From Vombatus ursinus (lineage: Eukaryota; Chordata; Mammalia; Diprotodontia; Vombatidae), in the NCBI RefSeq assembly GCF_900497805.2, contig NW_020954611.1, forward strand, positions 377,345 through 441,344: a stretch of DNA of 64,000 bases, read 5' to 3'. Numbering within the stretch: position 1 is the first letter of the stretch; each line of letters starts with the position of its first letter. The notes beneath the pieces were generated by a model, which worked only from the letters and a program-made list of their open reading frames with translations, was not told the origin of the DNA and did not search any database. The position numbers and the translations under genes were made by a program. Below, one piece after another: positions 42,940 to 54,228 of this stretch.

Positions 42940-43195
42940 GCAGCACAGCAGAGTGAAAGACCATTGGATTTATAGCCAGGAAGAACTGGGTTTGAATTCT
43001 GTCTCAGAAACTTAACCAGTTGTGTGATTCTGGGAAAGTCATCTAACATTTATTAGCTTCAGTCTCTCCATTTGTAAAATGTGAATAATAATAGCACCTG
43101 CCTTATAGGGTTGTTGTGATGAAACAAATGAGATCCTGTATGTAGAGTGCTTTGTAAACCTAAAGTGCTAAATAAATGTTTACTATTATTGGTAG
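42940..43195 (+). repeat. tRNA-SINE with L2-like tail
   Basis: GCACAGCAGAGTGAAAGACC, GGGTTTGAATTCTGTCTCAG, CTTATAGGGTTGTTGTGATG, GTGCTTTGTAAACCTAAAGT, ending in TATTATT. Confidence 0.75.
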
Positions 43196-43330
43196 ATAAC
43201 TGGGATCCCCATCTTTCAATAGATAGTCCTAGAGAATTCCCTTGTCTGAGTAGAGAATACATTTCTTTGAGCTCTGTTGACTGAATTCTTACAAAGAAGT
43301 CTATTGCATGAGGTTTTTCCTTTATTTGGG

Positions 43331-43600
43331 TTCCCAAAAGATAAAAGTACACATGTATGTAGCATTTTAATGTTTGCAAAGTACTTTACATACATGATCT
43401 CACTGAATTCTCATAACAACCTTGTAAGGTTATGATAATGGGCTATTATTATGCCCATTTTACAGATTAGGAAACAAGCCTAGAGATATTAAGCGACTTG
43501 CCTAAGGTCAGCAGATAGTAAATCCCTGGGGAAGGATTGGAGCCCAGGTTTTCTGATGTGAAAACATCACTCTATCCACTTTACTGCTCTGACTGCCTCT
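43331..43600 (-). repeat. MIR-like SINE, nearly full length
   Basis: TTTGCAAAGTACTTTACATA, ATAACAACCTTGTAAGGTTA, TATTAAGCGACTTGCCTAAG, CTCTATCCACTTTACTGC. Confidence 0.75.
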
Positions 43601-43987
43601 CCATGCAGATCCATGGTTGTCACGATCGGAGATGAGAAGGGAGGTGTTTTGGACGGTTTGCTGGTTATGTACTTATTTGGACTTTTTTGGCCTACACTAA
43701 TGAATTGGCTTATAAGGACTAGCTACTTCCTTCTTGAGGCCCCAGCATTCTCCTTGAACATAGTACCTCGTCTTTGGCTGTACCTCCTTATGGAAGAATC
43801 TTACCAGCACTGGGTCACTACCTTCATTTCCCTCTCTGAGCCCCATACCTTCTCTTTTCCCTTTATGTAACCAAAAAGAGATGTTGAAGATAAACTTCAT
43901 CTCTTTGTGGTTTTGCTTGGGCCAAGTTCTGGGATTCTATCTGAGGGCTGATGCACACACTAGGAGGTTTTTTTTTTCAGTTAATCC
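43601..43987. other. Unassigned stretch
   Basis: An 85-residue plus frame (43613-43870) is the longest here. It has no signal, domain or family resemblance that I can name. Confidence 0.35.
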
Positions 43988-44475
43988 ACAATCAATCAAT
44001 AAACACTTACTAAGCACCTACTACATGTCAGGTACTGCGCTAAATGCTAGGGATAAAGGCAAAAGATAATCCCTGCCCTCAAGGAGTTTACAGTCTAGTG
44101 GGGAAGACAACATGCAAACAAATACACAGGAGGCCAGCTATCTAACAGAAAAATAGAAAATAGTTAAAAGGGGGAAGACGTTGGAATTAAGAGGGGTTGG
44201 GGAAGCCTTCCTGAAGAAGGTGGAAGTTTAGTTGGAACTTATAGGAAGCCAGGGAGGTGAATAATTGGAGTGGAGGAAGGAGGGAGTGTTCCAGACAATA
44301 GGGACCTTCCAGAGAAAATGCCAGGAGCTGAGAGATAGTGTCTTGTTTGTGGAATAGCCAAGAGACCAGTGTCACTGGATGGAAGAGTACATGCTGGGGA
44401 GTGTGCTAAGTGATTGGGAATACAAAGGCAAAAAGCAAAACAGTCCAGGTCTAGGCAGAGCTTAAGATCTTTGAG
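43988..44475 (-). mobile_element. LINE L2, inverted, followed by a second L2 3' scrap
   Basis: CACTTACTAAGCACCTACTA, GACAACATGCAAACAAATAC and AGTGTCACTGGATGGAAGAG make one copy. At about 44400 the 3' region starts again (GTGTGCTAAGTGATTGGGAA). Confidence 0.85.
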
Positions 44476-44499
44476 AGTAAATCCATGATAGGATGGGGT

Positions 44500-44730
44500 G
44501 GAAGGAATTAGGATGCAGAATTAGGACAATTTGGTTCCAGACCTGGTTCTGACACTTGGTTGCTGTTGGGCAAAACAATCAATGTTTCTGTGTTTCAGAT
44601 TCCTGGTTGGTAAAGTGAGAATGATAACAATGTCTGTTCTCACAGGTTTGTTATAAAAAATCAAATGAAATTATACATATATATATACATATATATATAT
44701 ATAATGTATACTTTGAAACTATGCAAGTGT
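44500..44730 (+). repeat. tRNA-SINE remnant with (TA)n expansion
   Basis: TTGGTTCCAGACCTGGTTCT, GATTCCTGGTTGGTAAAGTG, and an ATATATAT run at 44672-44703 in the tail. Confidence 0.6.
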
Positions 44731-45010
44731 AAGGTGGTAGCATGATCTAGGAATTGGATGTCAGTTAATTGTTATTTAGTAGTTTATTAGTTGTTAGTAG
44801 TTAGTAAGTTAGACGAATCCCCAATGTTCTTTTCATCTCTAAAATCCATTTATTCAATCAATAAGCATTTTAAAGTATCTATTATGTGCTAGGTCATTTA
44901 CTGGGCACTGGAGTTACAAAGACAAAGATTAAACAATCCCTGCCCTCAAGAAGCCTTTACACTATATTGTAGGGAAACAACACATACATAGAAAGAAAAT
45001 ATAAAATACA

Positions 45011-45289
45011 GGCAGCTAGGTGGTATAGTAGATAAAGCCCTGGCCCCGGAGTCAGGAAGCCCTGAGTTCAAATCCTGCCTCATACATCCTAGCCGTATGA
45101 ATCTGGGTAGGTCACTTAACTTCCATCTGCCTCAGTTTCCTCATTTATAAAAAAGGAATAATAATAGCACCTACCTTCCAGGGCTGTTGTGAGGATCAAA
45201 TAAGATAATATTTATAAAATGCTTAGCATAGTACCTGGCACATTGTAGGCACTATTTAAATGCTATGTATTATTGTTATTATTATTCTT
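45011..45289 (+). mobile_element. tRNA-SINE with L2-like tail, nested in L2
   Basis: GGCAGCTAGGTGGTATAGTA, GAGTTCAAATCCTGCCTC, CCAGGGCTGTTGTGAGGATC, GGCACATTGTAGGCACTATT and a (TTA)n tail. Flanks TAAAATACAG and TAAATATACAG are a likely TSD. Confidence 0.88.
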
Positions 45290-45789
45290 ATTAAATATAC
45301 AGTAATTTGGCAGGTAGGGCACTAGAAACTGGGGAGATGAAGTTAGGTGTCACATGGGGTATGGTTCTTGAGCTAAGCCTAGAAGATGAAGATGAAGAAA
45401 GAGTACATTCTAGGTATTGGGGGACCAGAGCAGGCAAAGATTCCCATATAGATGGGGATAGAATGTTATGATAAGGCATAGCAAGCAGTCCCATCTAGCT
45501 GGAAGGCAGAGTGTGTAAAGAGGAGTAATACAGAAAAAACCTGAGGAGATAAGAAGGAGCCCAATTGTTAAGGGTTTTAAAAGCCAAACAAGGGAGTTTG
45601 TATTTTATCTTGGAGACAAGGGGGATTCCTGAAGTTTCCTGGGTAGGAGTGTGATATAATTAGACCTGTGTGTTAGGAATATGACTGGGGTAGGAAGAGG
45701 TATTGGAGAGGGGGAAAGATTGAAGTCAGGGAGATGAATTACAAGGCTATTTGAATAGTTCAGGTGAGAGATGATGAAGGCCTTCAGTA

Positions 45790-45858
45790 GTGGGGTTGTT
45801 TATCCTTCATTTTCAAAGAGGACCAATGATATCATGGGGTGCATTGGGGGTCATAGCC
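45790..45858 (+). repeat. Scrap of repeat R nested in L2
   Basis: GTTTATCCTTCATTTTCAAA then GAGGACCAATGATATCATG corresponds to 24130-24180. Confidence 0.55.
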
Positions 45859-46092
45859 TCACGAATGTAGATAAAGGGATGGTTGTGAGAGGTACTGGTA
45901 AGATGTGGCAATGAATGGATTGGAGGGTTGGAGGGGGGTCTGGGATGGGGGAGAGGGAGGAGTTAAGGATGATTCTGAAGCTGTGAAACTGGATGCCTGA
46001 ATAGATCTCAACAGAAGTAGGGGAGGGTTTGATGGCATAAGCTGGTTTGCTTATGTTGAGTTTGAGATACCTACAGGACATCCAGTTCTGTA

Positions 46093-46398
46093 ATTCTGTG
46101 ACCTGCCTCTGCACTTGAAAACTCTGTAAGATGCTTTTAAAAATTGAGCACAAATGCAATATTTAAAACAATGAAAGCTGGGATTTGTAGCTATAACTAT
46201 TTTCTTAGTGTGTATCCGAACATATTTATATAAATTCATGTATAAAAGGTATGTATTTAATACTTGAGTACATCTCTTGGGGAACCATGTGTACAAAACA
46301 AAGAATATCACTATTTCATATGAGGATGAGACTTTATAAATGGACAAGCAAAGCAGACATTATGAAGATAATAATGTTTGTAGGTAATGGGTTAGTTT
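46093..46398. other. Unassigned stretch
   Basis: Nothing recognised in 300 bp. Confidence 0.35.
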
Positions 46399-46399
46399 T

Positions 46400-46648
46400 G
46401 AGTAGCTAGGTGGTGCAGCGGATAGAGTACCAGGTCTGGAGCCAGGAAGACCTGAGTTCAAATCCGGCCTCCAGACACTTAGTAGCTTGTGTGACCCTGG
46501 GTAAGTCACTTAGCCCTGTTTGCCTCAGTTTCCTTATCTGTTAAATGAGTTGGAGAAGGAAATGGTGAACCACTCCAGTATCTTTGGCAAGAAAATCCCA
46601 AATGGGGTCACAAAGAGTTGGACATGACTGAAAAACTGACTGAACTTG
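46400..46648 (+). mobile_element. Long tRNA-derived marsupial SINE (MAR1-like)
   Basis: AGTAGCTAGGTGGTGCAGCG, GAGTTCAAATCCGGCCTC, AAATGGGGTCACAAAGAGTT, TGACTGAAAAACTGACTGAA. Confidence 0.88.
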
Positions 46649-46669
46649 AATGGGCTACTTTATAGGATC

Positions 46670-46850
46670 TTAGGTCTAGAGTTAGAAAGGATGAGAGAGA
46701 TCATCTGGTTCAAATCTTTCATTTTACTGATAGGAAACTGAGGCTCACAGGTAGAATGACTTACCCATAGAGGAAGTCAGTGGTAGAACTAGGATTTGAA
46801 TCCAGGACTTCTGAGTCCAAATTCAGAGTTTTTTCCATTGTACCACTCCC
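46670..46850 (-). repeat. MIR-like SINE
   Basis: TCTAGAGTTAGAAAGGATGA, GATAGGAAACTGAGGCTCAC, TTTGAATCCAGGACTTCTGA. Confidence 0.7.
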
Positions 46851-46952
46851 CACTTCTGATTACTTTAATTCTGATCTTAGCTCCCTTCACATAAAATTCA
46901 GGTGAAATATTTAGCATTATTGCTTGGAAGTAGTCCAGAGGTAAAAAGAATA

Positions 46953-47095
46953 GACATTCATTCATTTAATTCAACAAGCATTTATGAAGTGCCTACTGTG
47001 TACAATACATTTTGCTCATTTCTAGGGGAGATACAAAGAAAATTAAATCATGGTTCCTCCCTTTATGGAGCTTACAGTGTATAAGAGTAAGGTGG
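46953..47095 (-). mobile_element. L2 3' end, inverted
   Basis: TTCAACAAGCATTTATGAAG, GGGGAGATACAAAGAAAATT, GGAGCTTACAGTGTATAAGA. Confidence 0.7.
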
Positions 47096-47687
47096 CAGTC
47101 ACTGTTTTCCAGGACTGACATACATCATTATTTTATTTTTTTATGTCTCAAAGTCAGTTCTCATAAAACTGCAAGTTTACTTATTGGTTCCCTGAACTCC
47201 ATTTCTCCATAGCCTATCTTTGTTGACATCACTTTCCCCAAACTTTATGCCTCAGAGACAATACTCAAACAGCCAGTAAAATATATTGTAAAAACACAAA
47301 CATCACAGGACCCGGAACAATGATAGCTGTCAGTGAGCTAGAAAACTCCTCAGATAACTGAAAGGAGGCATCCTAGGAATCATGTCTCTGATCAGCAGTA
47401 GGAACTGCAATTGTAAATCTCAGTACTACATTAAAAATGATCACATCTGAATCTGTGGGGGAGAAAAGTATCTGCAGAGTATGTTTCGTTTGTTGCTCCT
47501 ACATGGCCAGGGGCCAATTTAATCTCTGGGAACTGATGGTAGAATTATTTTGAAGCCAACACTTTCCATATACTTCTCTTTTATACTTTTTGGAAGAGTA
47601 TTCTGGATTCCATTTTTGTACTTTTCATCCATAGAAGCTTTTGGATTTATCAAAGAGATATTATCTTTTTTTTTTATTTTGGTCTAC
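47096..47687. other. Unassigned stretch
   Basis: About 590 bp, nothing recognised. Confidence 0.35.
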
Positions 47688-47800
47688 TAGATTGTTAGCT
47701 GTCCACAGGAAGGCACTGTGCTTTATTTAATCTTTGAATCTTTCCTAGCACCTAGACAGTATTTTGGATCTGATAATTGCTTAACAGACACTTACTTATA
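47688..47800 (+). mobile_element. L2 3' scrap
   Basis: AGATTGTTAGCTGTCCACAG then AATCTTTCCTAGCACCTAGA. Confidence 0.55.
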
Positions 47801-48227
47801 TTGGTCCTCACACTCCTGGACCCTGTGCAACCTGTCTGGTTATGATCCTAAAATTGCATACAATGGGTAAAGACAGCCTTACATGTAGGCAGAGTATGTG
47901 TTCACCTACTTTGAATTTTCAGACATTTTAAGTGGCCATTATGGGGCAATTTGGGACAAATGCTATCATTCCCTATCATATGTAGATTGAGAATAGTTCT
48001 AGGCTGGTTAGGGTTTAATGCATATTAAACTGGGCTTTAACCAACTGAGTTTTGTGTAATCTAATATTAGTACTCAGTTGAGATTCAGGTGAGGTTGGGT
48101 TTTATGTAATCTAATGGTTAATGTTTAATGTAGTTGGATTTTATATAATCTAATATGAGTATAGACTACAGACTCAGACTTAGGTGAGGTGAGGAAGATG
48201 AGTGCCTAGGAAAGGAGATGTGTGTGT

Positions 48228-48262
<35 letters not shown>

Positions 48263-48454
48263 CATGTATGCATGCATGGAGGCCTGCACTGAGCAGACCC
48301 AGGTGGTAGAATCAGAGGGTATAGGATTAAAGATGAAAGGGAATTTGGAAATATTTTAGTGAAAACTACTGATCAGAAAAATATTAGGGGTGTGGGGTGG
48401 AGACTGTAAAGGCTCAGCTATATGGACATTAATTCCTTAGTAGAGAAAGAGGGG
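47801..48454. other. Unassigned, with a degenerate triple repeat and a TG tract
   Basis: TTTGTGTAATCTAATATTAG (48050), TTTATGTAATCTAATGGTTA (48101) and TTTATATAATCTAATATGAG (48139) are three related words in 110 bp. A (TG)n/(TATG)n run lies at 48219-48277. Confidence 0.5.
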
Positions 48455-48700
48455 AATAGGCATCTATAATACCTTGTGTGCCAGGCACTGTGCTAAATGC
48501 TTTTACAAATGTTATCTCATTTGATGAGAATTTGATCCTCATGACAACCCTGCAAGGTAGGTGCTATTATTGTCCCCATTTTACTATTGAGGAAACTGAG
48601 GCAAACAGAGCGTAAATGACTAGTAAGTGTCTGAGGCCTGAGTTGAACTCGGATATTCCTGACTGCAGGCTTCATTGTGTCACTTAGCTCTTCAGTGATT
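48455..48700 (-). repeat. MIR-like SINE with L2-like end
   Basis: GTGCCAGGCACTGTGCTAAA, ATGACAACCCTGCAAGGTAG, TATTGAGGAAACTGAGGCAA, GAGTTGAACTCGGATATTCC. Confidence 0.75.
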
Positions 48701-49318
48701 AGAAAATCTTTTAGAACAAATCACATTGAAACTAAAGTGGGAGAGAAAGTGAATGTCAATGAGAAAGTGAACCATAAACTAGAACGATAGGTTTTTAGAG
48801 CTGGGAAGTGTCAGAATTTAGGGTTGTCTGATTGGTTGGGTCGTCTGACCTTGACTAAAGACATTTCAAGAAGAATAGGGAAGGGCTCACAAAGTGAGGT
48901 TAAGGATGCAACTTTCAATAGACTCCCAAAGTCATAACTTCCCAGAACTTTTGGTGTTCTAAGTGTCTGAGTCTTCAGGCAACTTGCAACATAGCCCTAT
49001 ACATAAAACTCCCCCAGGGAGCTCATGACCCAGACAAATGCAAATACAGATGGAAAGCCAAATAAAACAGGGCCCCTGAAGTCGCATTGCTTAGCCACAT
49101 AGAAACTTCACATGGCTCATGCTTATACTCTCTCTCCTCTTCAACTGCGGTAAAACATGCCAGCCTATAACCAATATCAGTCCAGAGACGCTGGGTTTCT
49201 TTGCTGTCATCTACTGCCAATAGGCAGCACAAAATAGGAGAGGTAGGAGTCTTCATTAGAACCATGGACAGCAGCTGATGTCTTTCTGACCCCACAGCTC
49301 AACTGCCCTGCCTTTCTG
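48701..49318. other. Unassigned stretch
   Basis: A 90-residue minus frame (49295-49023) has no family resemblance. No LTR pair is evident. Confidence 0.35.
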
Positions 49319-49455
49319 ATTGGAATAATAGAATAATAGAATAATTTGAGGCCAAGAATGATGAAGTGATTTGCTCTTGATCACACAAGGAGTTTGGGGC
49401 AGGGCTGGGACTCAAGCAACAGGTCTCTTGATTCTATTGTTCTTTCTAATACAGT
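49319..49455 (-). repeat. MIR-like remnant
   Basis: A short (AATAATAG)n run, then TGATTTGCTCTTGATCACAC and GCTGGGACTCAAGCAACAGG. Confidence 0.45.
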
Positions 49456-50600
49456 GTACTATTGGAATAACTTGATTTATGCGTTAACCTGTGTGTGTCA
49501 AGGTAAAGTCAACAAAAATGGATTTTTAACTACCTGCCTGCCTGTAGACTGTACCCCGAGGCCGCATGTACTGTGGTCATGTAGCTTTTGTACTCTGACT
49601 GTGACTATGGTATTGCAGGGGACACAGTGAGGGTGGGATATCACACAAGCACTACATGATCCCAGCAACCTAGACAGGGCCTTGACAATAATCAGGGCCC
49701 TAGAATTTATTCTGGGGCACCTGAGATACAAGAATCGGGGAACTCTTGCTAACTGGTAGTCAATCCCAAAGGGGTTATTGCTCTCAATTGAACCTGTATG
49801 CTCAGATGTTGGAGGATGACGGTGGGCATGGTTGTAAAAAACTGGAATAACCTTTGTTTAGGCATGATCCCAGGGGAAGTTTCCCCACCTCAAAAATATC
49901 TCTGCTATCTAAGTGCTGAAATTTCACCATTAGGACATCACTCCTTTGACATAGTGCCTTGTTGCTTCCAGATGTCCAAATGTACTAACATCCTTTGATG
50001 GTTATGAATCATTAATGCCCCTTAGTAGTTTATCATCATGAGTACTATCTGAGGTAAGGGCTCTGAAACATACAATTTTAATAATAGGATGGGCAGCAGG
50101 GATAATGTTGAAGCACAGGGGGCAATCAGAGGAGGCCAGCCTGGGTAGCACCAGAGTAGATACCTCTGGGCAATCAGAAGGCTGTATAGGAGCATTACAT
50201 ACTGTGTGGGAGAGAGGAAAATGGTAGACTCAGGAAATAAACTGCTAGGACCAATCATTTTTGTGGGAAAGAGGAGTTGAATATTTGGGGATAGGAGTCA
50301 AGGGCAAGAAAGGTCTACATTATCTTCTAGTGATAGGGATGTGATTTATACTCTTAATGCTGGCAACCAACTTTTAACTTAGTGTTGGGACAAATTTGCT
50401 AACTATGCCCTGAATATGATCTGATGAGCCAAAGCACTAAGCTCAACAGGAGGGCATCCTTGGAAAAAGGACCTCACATGTGAGCTTGTCCCCATTGTCA
50501 CGAGCAGACCATTGTTATTTTTATAAATGCTTGTAAGAGAATTGTATAAGAAAGAAGTTCTTGGACAGATATTCATTACAGTAGATGCAAATGAGTTTTT
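49456..50600. other. Unassigned stretch of over 1.1 kb
   Basis: Mixed composition, no repeat family recognised. Open frames of 63-78 residues on both strands lack any family resemblance. Could be an old, worn element that I cannot name. Confidence 0.4.
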
Positions 50601-50829
50601 TTGCGTTCAATTTTTTCACTTGTGTCTGACTGTTTGTGACCCCATTTGGGATTTTCTTGGCAAAGATACTGGAGTGGTTTGCCATTTCTTCCTCCAGTTT
50701 GTTTTACAGATGAGGTAACTGAAGCAGAGTTAAGTGACTTGCCCAAGATCACACAGCTAGTAAGTATCTCAGGATGGGTTTGAACTTGGGAAGATGAGTC
50801 TTTCTGACCTCACTGTGCCACCTAGCTAC
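50601..50829 (-). mobile_element. Long tRNA-derived marsupial SINE (MAR1-like), inverted
   Basis: GTGACCCCATTTGGGATTTT, GGCAAAGATACTGGAGTGGT, CACTGTGCCACCTAGCTAC. Confidence 0.85.
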
Positions 50830-50863
50830 TTTATTTTTTGTAATTATCAACAAAGATGTGACT

Positions 50864-50925
50864 TAAATTTAGAATGTAAACCACTTCAATCACTTAAATT
50901 TAGAATGTAAACCACTTATCATAGG
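50864..50925 (+). repeat. 31-bp tandem duplication
   Basis: ACTTAAATTTAGAATGTAAA, followed by CCACTT, occurs twice 31 bp apart. Confidence 0.8.
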
Positions 50926-51044
50926 TGGAGCCTAGAAAAGAAATATTAAAGAGCAAAACCAAAAGAAGTTGATTTTTTAAGTGATGATTTAAGTTCAAGA
51001 GACCTTAACTTAAATCCCAACTGGGTCATTATAACATCAGTCCT

Positions 51045-51240
51045 GACTGAGGCATTGTGACATAGTGGAAAGAACCCAGTCAGAAGTTTCAAACCCAGGG
51101 TCTATTCCTTTATTACTTGTATGATGTTGTCCAAGTCATTTCCCTTCATGGGGTCCCAGTTTCCACATCTGTAAAGTGGGAATAGGTTGATCTTGATTTT
51201 TAAAGTCCTTTGTAGCTTTAAATCCCCTGAACCTACAAAT
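51045..51240 (+). repeat. MIR-like SINE
   Basis: GGCATTGTGACATAGTGGAA, AGAAGTTTCAAACCCAGGGT, CAGTTTCCACATCTGTAAAG. Confidence 0.65.
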
Positions 51241-51284
51241 TGGATCAAATATATTATGGCAGAAAGAGCACAGGATTTAGAGCA

Positions 51285-51535
51285 TAATTATAATGATGAT
51301 GATGATGATGATAGTATTTCTATGTAGTATTTTAGATTTGTAAAATGCTTTACATATATTATCTTACCCGATCCTTATAACAACCTTCATGAGGCAAGTG
51401 TGACAGTAGCCTCCTTTTAGATACAGAAACTGAGAATGAGAAAGTGACTTACTTAGGGTCATGCAGTTTGTGTCCAAGACAAGATTTGAACTCAAGTCTT
51501 CCTGACTCCAAGTTTAGCACTTTATTATCATGCTG
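51285..51535 (-). repeat. MIR-like SINE with (GAT)n run
   Basis: (GAT)n at 51294-51312, then AAATGCTTTACATATATTAT, ATACAGAAACTGAGAATGAG, TTTGAACTCAAGTCTTCCTG. Confidence 0.7.
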
Positions 51536-51539
51536 TTTG

Positions 51540-51835
51540 ATTCCTAGTTCTCCTACTTAATATCTATGTGGTACTGAGCAAGTCAGTTTACCTCTTCTGT
51601 AAAATGAGAATATTGGATTGAATGGTCTCTTTATACTCTGAATCCTTGAGAATTAGCATGGCACAGGGGAGTATGTGCTGGCCTTAGAGTCAGGAAGACC
51701 TTGGTTCATAGCCTACCCTGACACTTGCTATGTAGCAATGGGAAAATTCATTTAACTTTTCAGAACTTCAGTGTTCTCATCTTTAAAATGGGGATGACAG
51801 TACCTATTACGTAACTCATCAGTATTATGAAAGAT
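51540..51835 (+). repeat. Two MIR-like SINE pieces in tandem
   Basis: The first (CCTAGTTCTCCTACTTAATA, CTCTTCTGTAAAATGAGAAT) is followed by a second from about 51650 (GAGTATGTGCTGGCCTTAGA, TCATCTTTAAAATGGGGATG). Confidence 0.6.
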
Positions 51836-51840
51836 CTAAC

Positions 51841-52025
51841 ATGGAGTCCAAATTGAAGAGAGATTGCCTATGGATAGGGAAGTTCTCTAGATATTCCTGT
51901 CTGTGGGTGACATTACATCAAGCACCAGAAGATTGCAGAGCTTCCTGGAAAAATATTGGTAACCATTCAAAAGAATTTGGCCTGAACATCCGCACAGGAA
52001 AGACTGAGTGGATGATTATTTAAGT
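51841..52025 (+). mobile_element. RTE-clade LINE, short RT fragment
   Basis: A 60-residue frame ends SKEFGLNIRTGKTEWM, resembling the RTE/BovB RT stretch (S.E.GLKIN..KTK.M). The rest (SWKNIGNH) is too worn to place. It may be part of the same clade as the fragment at 39 kb. Confidence 0.5.
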
Positions 52026-52030
52026 AGGGA

Positions 52031-52200
52031 ACATTCATCATCAACTGTTTCTCTGGAATCATGGTCATTCATTGCATTGACTAGAATTTAAAAATTTTTC
52101 AAAGCTGTTCTTTTTACAGTATTGATGCTAATGTATAAATGGTATTCTTGGTTCTGCTCACTTCACTTTGCATCAGGTTGTGCACATCTTTCTTGGGACC
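52031..52200 (-). mobile_element. LINE L1 3' part, inverted
   Basis: TTCTTGGTTCTGCTCACTTC then ACTTTGCATCAGGTTGTGCA and ATCTTTCTTGGGACC match the complement of the L1 segment between ORF2 end and 3'UTR. Confidence 0.65.
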
Positions 52201-52477
52201 ATTTTGTAAGGAGCCACTCCTCCTAACCTTTCCCCTTACCCACCTCTTCTTTCACTTTGTGCTTGTTTTTCTTTTAGTAAGACCTAAAAAAAAATGCCTT
52301 CTTTAATTTAAACTCCCTTTTTGGGTTTTAGACTTTTTCTCCTTTGTGCTCTGAACTGTGGCATAGAAGATGCCTTATAGAATAGAATGCTGCTTCTGGA
52401 GAGATAACACACTGTCAACTTGACTCTGGGGTGAAAGTTTAATCCTTATTGATAGATCTAATCATGTGGGAACTTTT
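52201..52477. other. Unassigned stretch
   Basis: Nothing recognised. Confidence 0.35.
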
Positions 52478-52692
52478 AAAGGGTTCTTAACCTAGGGGAC
52501 TACGGACACCTTTAGGTAAATTTCAGGGGATCCATGAACTTGGATGGGAAAATGCATCGCTATTTTTGCTAGCCTTTAACTGAAACTTAGCATTTCTTGA
52601 AATTATTTAAAAATGTTATTCTGAGAAGGTATCTTAGGCTTCACTAGACTGTCAAAGAGATTAGTGACACAAAAATCATAAACATCTCTACC
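52478..52692. mobile_element. hAT-type MITE, family A, copy 3
   Basis: AAAGGGTTCTTAACCTAGGG at the left end, TCTGAGAAGGTATCTTAGGC inside, GTGACACAAAAATCATAAAC near the right end, whose terminal repeat has decayed. Confidence 0.65.
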
Positions 52693-53529
52693 TTAAAGGT
52701 GTCTCTAAGCTTTCTTCTATGATTGAAGATAAACTGAAATACTTGGGAAGAGATGAATTGCTAAGCATTGATAAATCTGAGGCCCGGGGAGCTGGAGTGT
52801 TAGTATCTCTTTATTATCAGTGAGCCTTTCAGAAGTGTTTAGAGGGAGGAAAGAAGAAGAATTTGGGTAAGAGGAAGAAAGACAAATATGATGATCCAGG
52901 ATGTCTGGGATACATTCTATTTATTACGTGACTATAGTGTTTTCGGGCTGCCAGACTGACTTAGCTATGACAGTCTCTCTGTAGTATATATTTCCCCCAC
53001 AAAGGGGATACTAAGAAGATTTGATTAGGAGGTAAGCAATAGTTCATGCAGGAGTATTGATCAATGGAGATGTTATTAGAAATTATTCCCAAGAGAAGGC
53101 CCAAGTATCCATATCATGCCATGAACAGCATTTTCCCCTTCTTATCATATGGAACCTCCACTAAAGTATTACCCTGATGGCCCACCCCAGAGTGGAAGTG
53201 ACCCTGGGGTTCCTCAATGTGGCACAAGCTCTGGCAATTACTGCCAAGGTGAAGTCTTTGGGTAGGGATGGGCATGGTGAAACACTGGTTGTCTGTTGTC
53301 TGAGGACCAGCCTAACTGTTTGGACAAGCTGAATACTGGGTCTGATATAAGGAGACTAATTTTTGGCCACAACAACTTTTAAAAATATTGATAACTTTTG
53401 CTTTTACATCACATTGATTTCCCTATACTTCTCTTAACATCCTCTTACCAGATAACCATCACTTATAACAAAGAATAAAAAAGGGGGGAAAAGCAGTTCA
53501 GCCAAACTAATAAACACATCAGCTGAATC
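52693..53529. other. Unassigned stretch
   Basis: About 840 bp, nothing recognised. Confidence 0.35.
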
Positions 53530-53578
53530 TGACATTCAATCAATGAATCAGTGTTTACTAAGCACATACTGTGTGTCA
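53530..53578 (-). mobile_element. L2 3' scrap, inverted
   Basis: TCAATCAATGAATCAGTGTT then ACTAAGCACATACTGTGTGT. Confidence 0.55.
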
Positions 53579-53698
53579 GTAATATTCCATTAGATTTATA
53601 TACCATTTATTCAGTCCAATTAATGTATATCTACATAGTTTCCAGTTCTTTAGAATCACTAAAGCACTATTGTGAACATTTTGGTGCTTATGAGTCTC

Positions 53699-53837
53699 TT
53701 TCTTTTCTTTCCTTTCTTCCCTTCTTTCCTCCCTTCCTTCCTTCCTTCCTTCCTTCCTTCCTTCCTTCCTTCCTTCCTNNNNNNNNNNTTCCTTCCTTCC
53801 TTCCTTCCTTCCTTCCTTCCTTCCTTCCTTCCTTCAT
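53699..53837 (+). repeat. (TTCC)n microsatellite with a 10-N gap
   Basis: A nearly pure TTCC array on both sides of N at 53779-53788. The true length is unknown. Open frames through it contain undefined residues and are artefacts. Confidence 0.97.
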
Positions 53838-54036
53838 TCTTTTTTTATCATTAACCTCTTTGAGGTATATGCTTAGCAGTGGGATACTTGAGTCAAAGAG
53901 TATGGACATTTTAGTGACTTTTTCTCCTAATTACAAATTGCTTTCCAAAATGCCTAGACCAATTCACATCTCCACCCACAGTGCATTAGTGTTCTTGTCT
54001 TCCCACAATCCCACCAACATTGACTTATCTAATTTT

Positions 54037-54228
54037 CAATCAATTAATAAACATTTATAAGCACTTACTATATGCCAGGCACTGTGCTATGTGCTGGGGA
54101 TACAAAAAGAGGAAAAAGATGACTTTACTCAAGGAACTTACAATCTAACGGGGGAGAAAACATGCAAACAAATAAATACAAAGCAAGCTATAAACAGGTT
54201 AAATAGGAAATAATTAACAGAGGAATGA
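54037..54228 (-). mobile_element. L2 3' end nested in L1
   Basis: TCAATTAATAAACATTTATA, ATGCCAGGCACTGTGCTATG and CATGCAAACAAATAAATACA. It interrupts the L1 between ACTTATCTAATTTTC and TGTCATCTTTGC. Confidence 0.82.

Larger units (their letters stand above)
44850..46092 (-). mobile_element. LINE L2, long inverted copy with two insertions
   Basis: Starts TTCAATCAATAAGCATTTTA, continues after the SINE at 45290 (GGGCACTAGAAACTGGGGAG, TTAAGGGTTTTAAAAGCCAA, GTTCAGGTGAGAGATGATGA), is broken again by a scrap of repeat R at about 45790-45858, and ends GATACCTACAGGACATCCAG. About 900 bp of L2 in all. Confidence 0.82.

Noticed and set aside
43613-43870. 85-residue plus frame as a candidate small gene
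   Set aside because: No family resemblance, no promoter or splice context, and the flanks are MIR and L2.
49456-50600. Possible old retroviral-type or unknown element
   Set aside because: It is long and unassigned, but no viral motif, LTR or repeat partner was seen.
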